From: an uncultured Porphyromonadaceae bacterium
GTDB taxonomy: Bacteria > Bacteroidota > Bacteroidia > Bacteroidales > Muribaculaceae
Direction of reading: 5' to 3'
DNA: 5,626 bases
Assembly (NCBI GenBank): GCA_947175455.1
Contig: CAMWMW010000145.1
Location: forward strand, 1 to 5,626
Below are positions 5,547 through 5,626 of the stretch, in pieces. Within the stretch, counting starts at the first letter, position 1. Every line of letters begins with the position of its first letter. A program made the translations under genes and the position numbers. A model generated the notes under the pieces. That model was given only the letters and a program-made list of their open reading frames with translations, searched no databases and was not told the DNA's origin.

Positions 5547-5626
5547 AGGTCTCGTGGGTTGAGAATGAAAACTCGTGTTCTAGAAGTAATCTATGAGAGA
5601 TAAGGAAAAAAGAGGAAAGAAGGTGG
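5547..5626. other. Region upstream of the transposase, no recognised element
   Basis: About 80 bases to the right edge. On the minus strand it is pyrimidine-rich at its far end and contains no clear TAnnTTTG box. CACGAG occurs twice on the minus strand within the 30 bp closest to the transposase start. No copy of the REP palindrome is present, so within the window the repeats flank only the 3' side of the transposase gene. Confidence 0.4.

Noticed and set aside
5593..5626. Start of a divergent plus-strand gene at the right edge (ATG followed by Lys/Arg-rich codons)
   Set aside because: Only eleven codons are visible, the sequence is a purine-rich run, and no promoter box was found, so there is no support.

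Overview
The window reads as a piece of a Bacteroidetes chromosome, probably Bacteroidales; assignment to a family such as Muribaculaceae would be a guess. The evidence is a Bacteroidetes-type -7 promoter box (TAnnTTTG form) directly before a gene, no obvious Shine-Dalgarno sequences, and protein families typical of that phylum. All supported genes lie on the minus strand, so the window is best read from right to left.

Right part (5546-4350): a 398-codon REP-associated tyrosine transposase (RAYT, Y1/HUH superfamily) with an intact HUH motif and a candidate catalytic tyrosine. It carries an unusual C-terminal extension that resembles a DprA-like/SLOG Rossmann fold. Its coding sequence contains, in frame, a copy of the same palindromic repeat that lies just downstream of its stop codon.

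Middle (about 4136-4345): a GC-rich, REP/BIME-like intergenic mosaic of palindromes and tandem repeats. It includes two exact 33-bp copies, one degenerate copy, and a 28-bp block identical to the block inside the transposase gene.

Left part (4097 to beyond position 1): an apparent three-gene surface-glycan operon. It starts with a GT-A family 2 glycosyltransferase, preceded by a promoter box so close that the mRNA may be nearly leaderless. Next, overlapping by 20 bp, is a polytopic GT-C/DUF6056-like membrane protein, which an in-frame TGA breaks into two pieces. Thirteen bases later comes an LTA-synthase-like membrane sulfatase-fold phosphotransferase, cut off by the left window edge. Together these suggest assembly or decoration of an envelope polysaccharide or lipid: a cytoplasmic sugar transferase, a membrane-embedded lipid-linked sugar transferase, and an extracytoplasmic phospho-group transferase.

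The most interesting system is the transposase with its REP family: a self-embedded repeat, a possible guide-type pairing (GCACTG with CAGTGC), and a Rossmann-type fusion partner. The second point of interest is the in-frame TGA in the membrane glycosyltransferase.
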